From Streptomyces dengpaensis (GTDB lineage Bacteria; Actinomycetota; Actinomycetes; Streptomycetales; Streptomycetaceae): a DNA stretch of 64,000 bases. Below are positions 62,390 to 64,000 of the stretch, piece by piece; position 1 is the first letter of the stretch, and every line of letters starts with the position of its first letter. The notes beneath the pieces are model-generated. The model was not told where the DNA came from. It searched no databases and saw nothing but the letters and a program-made list of their open reading frames with translations. Location: NCBI RefSeq assembly GCF_002946835.1, contig NZ_CP026652.1, forward strand, positions 3,968,001 to 4,032,000, read 5' to 3'. The translations under genes and the position numbers were made by a program.

Positions 62390-63507
62390 ATCCCCGTGTG
62401 ATACACCGTGCCCGCGCACGCGTTGGACACCGTCGCCGTCGCCGTGGCCGAGCCCGTCTCCGCCGTGTTCGAGACGACCACGCTGCCGTCGGCCACACCC
62501 TCCTCCGTGGCGAGCTGCGGCGTGGTGCCCTCCGGTTCGCTGGTGGTGCCGTCCCCGGTGCCCTCCGTGGGGGACGGGTCCGGCGAGGGCTCCGAGACGG
62601 TCGGGCAGGTCTCCGAGGGCACCCAGGCGAACTTCACCACGTACGAGGCGCCCGGCTGGAGCACCATCGAGGTGACCTCCGTGGAGGGGTCGGGCAGTCC
62701 GGTGGCCGCGTCGCCCGGCACATGGGTCGCCACGCCGATCTTGGCGGGGTCCGCCGCGCCCTGCGCGGTGGCGCCCACCGTGCCGGCACTCGTGACCGTA
62801 CAGGTGACCGTGGAGACATTGGAGACGGTGAAGGAGCCGTAGACCGCGCCGGTGGAGTCCGGATCGGCGATGGCGCTGGTGGCACCGCCGAGCTGCGCCG
62901 CCGTACACGCGGTGGCGGTCTCGGCCGAAGGCGTCGGGTCGGTTCCGCCGCCCGTGGCCGCCCCGCTGCCCTTGTCATTGCCCTTGCCCTGGTCCGGGGT
63001 GTCCTTCTGGTCGTCCTTGCCCTTGCCGTTGGACGCGCCGGAGGAACCGCCCGCGGCCTTCCCGTCGCCGCCGTCCGGGCTCTTGCCCTCGCCCTGGCCG
63101 CCCTGCGCGTGCGAGCTGCTGCCCGCTATGGACGGGTCGGGGTTCGAGCCCGTCGAGTTCGAGACGTGCACGAGGGCCGGGACGGCCGTGCCGATGAAGA
63201 GCGCGGCGGCCGCCATGCCGACCATGGCCTGGCGCTTGCGGGCCCGTCTGGCCGGTACCGCGCGGCGCAGGTGGTCCAGGGTGCCGTCGGCGGGTTCGAT
63301 CTCCTGGACGGCCTGGTGCAGCAGCCGGCGCAGCGCCAGCTCGTCCGAACCGAGCACGTCGAGACCGTCGGGCCCTTCGGGTCCCTGTCCGTCGGGCTGT
63401 CCGTTGGGGCCGTGGCTCACAGTTTCGTTCCCAGCGTGCGATTGCTTGTGCTCGTGCTCTGGGCGCCGATCGTCCTCGGGGCGTCGCCGCTCGTCGTGCC
63501 CGCTCAT
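62374..63507 (-). CDS. Membrane-anchored sigma-factor partner with extracytoplasmic domain
   Basis: The product is 377 aa. A charged, Gly/Asp/His-rich cytoplasmic N-terminus and a short helix (ALRRLLHQAVQEIEPADGTL, LDHLRRAVPARRARKRQ) precede one membrane helix (MVGMAAAALFIGTAVPALVH), a Gly/Ser/Lys low-complexity linker (SSGASNGKGKDDQKDTPDQG), and a beta-rich domain with paired cysteines (ATACTAAQLGG, TVTCTVTSAG, TCPTVSEPSP, SNACAGTVY). Its ATG overlaps the sigma gene stop (63504-63507). It may be an anti-sigma factor; the domain family is otherwise unassigned. Confidence 0.8.
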   Translation of the reverse strand: MSGHDERRRPEDDRRPEHEHKQSHAGNETVSHGPNGQPDGQGPEGPDGLDVLGSDELALRRLLHQAVQEIEPADGTLDHLRRAVPARRARKRQAMVGMAAAALFIGTAVPALVHVSNSTGSNPDPSIAGSSSHAQGGQGEGKSPDGGDGKAAGGSSGASNGKGKDDQKDTPDQGKGNDKGSGAATGGGTDPTPSAETATACTAAQLGGATSAIADPDSTGAVYGSFTVSNVSTVTCTVTSAGTVGATAQGAADPAKIGVATHVPGDAATGLPDPSTEVTSMVLQPGASYVVKFAWVPSETCPTVSEPSPDPSPTEGTGDGTTSEPEGTTPQLATEEGVADGSVVVSNTAETGSATATATVSNACAGTVYHTGILAAS

Positions 63508-64000
63508 GCCGGGGCCTCCATGGCGATGCGGAGTGCCGCGATGCCGCGTGAACCGTACGCCTTCACCGATCCCAGCGATATGCCGAGCGTCTCGGCGACC
63601 TGGGCCTCGGTCATGTCCGCGAAGTAGCGCAGGACCAGGACCTCGCGCTGGCGGCGCTGGAGTCCCTTCATCGCCTTGATCAGCGCGTCCCGCTCCAACT
63701 GGTCGTACGCGCCTTCCTCGGCGCTCGCCATGTCGGGCATCGGCTTCGAGAGGAGCTTGAGGCCGAGGATGCGCCGGCGCAGGGCGGAGCGCGAGAGGTT
63801 CACGACGGTCTGGCGCAGATACGCGAGCGTCTTCTCGGGGTCGCGGACGCGTTTGCGCGCCGAGTGCACCCGGATGAAGGCCTCCTGGACGACGTCCTCG
63901 CAGGACGCGGTGTCGTCGAGCAGGAGCGCCGCGAGGCCGAGGAGCGACCGGTAGTGGGCGCGGTAGGTCTCGGTCAGATGGTCGACGGTAGTGCCCGCGG
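63504..64000 (-). CDS. ECF/SigE-family RNA polymerase sigma factor, C-terminal part
   Basis: The gene enters from the right edge; 165 residues are visible. Region 2: LTETYRAHYRSLLGLAALLL, DDTASCEDVVQEAFIRVHSA; region 4: LQRRQREVLVLRYFADMTEA then QVAETLGISLGSVKAYGSRG. The KAYGSRGIAALR ending is that of the streptomycete SigE-like subgroup. It is translationally coupled with the membrane partner. Confidence 0.9.
   Translation of the reverse strand, partial: AGTTVDHLTETYRAHYRSLLGLAALLLDDTASCEDVVQEAFIRVHSARKRVRDPEKTLAYLRQTVVNLSRSALRRRILGLKLLSKPMPDMASAEEGAYDQLERDALIKAMKGLQRRQREVLVLRYFADMTEAQVAETLGISLGSVKAYGSRGIAALRIAMEAPA

Overview
The window is high-GC actinobacterial chromosome with strong third-position GC bias, frequent GTG/TTG starts and many 4-bp ATGA/GTGA gene overlaps. 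A wblA gene, a SCO2400-type zinc-ribbon protein and a chaplin domain all point to Streptomyces. From memory, the left 13 kb follows the core gene order around crp and wblA in S. coelicolor.

Core block, 1-13250: the end of a Crp-family regulator, a nucleotidyltransferase-fold protein, a coupled NUDIX/metallo-beta-lactamase-fold pair, a RidA/DUF4177 pair, two coupled ArsA-type ATPases, wblA, a bifunctional penicillin-binding protein, a YqeY-like protein, a metallophosphoesterase and a Pr6Pr-type membrane protein. This block is scarred at about 4.1-4.5 kb by the N-terminal stub of a phiC31-like large serine integrase and a broken HTH gene.

Island, 13284-24625: bounded by a 49-bp direct repeat of the 3' part of tRNA-Pro(CGG). 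It starts with a tRNA-proximal tyrosine integrase that is frameshifted and has no start codon, so the island is probably locked in place. It is a nest of insertions. An IS630-type element sits inside a second recombinase gene. A three-gene element (tyrosine recombinase, small HTH protein, zinc-ribbon recombinase-like protein) sits inside an IS21 istB gene, which lets its ends be placed to within a few bases. Cargo or debris includes two tandem secreted cysteine-containing paralogues, a DUF4328 membrane protein and a 5'-truncated DUF11-chaplin protein.

Accessory stretch, 24626-39176: an OhrR/MarR regulator divergent from a secreted alpha/beta hydrolase, transposase debris, an ECF sigma factor coupled to a membrane-anchored partner, a large secreted subtilase with a decayed copy of the sigma gene upstream, and a four-gene operon (isochorismatase-like hydrolase, DUF1275 membrane protein, YtcJ-like amidohydrolase, aquaporin). 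It ends at a third copy of the sequence that follows the tRNA.

Right part, 39190-64000: a secreted protein, a Ser/Thr kinase, a SCO2400-like protein, a flavodoxin-like protein, a two-domain RCK/NAD-binding membrane protein, an S9 peptidase, an NTF2-like protein and SURF1. Next is a sugar-utilisation cluster: LacI regulator, tandem operator repeats, lipoprotein binding protein, two CUT1 permeases, GH38 alpha-mannosidase and GH2 beta-galactosidase. It probably imports and trims mannose/galactose-containing oligosaccharides; no ABC ATPase is present, so a shared MsiK-type ATPase is expected elsewhere. The window ends in a coupled ECF sigma factor and membrane partner.
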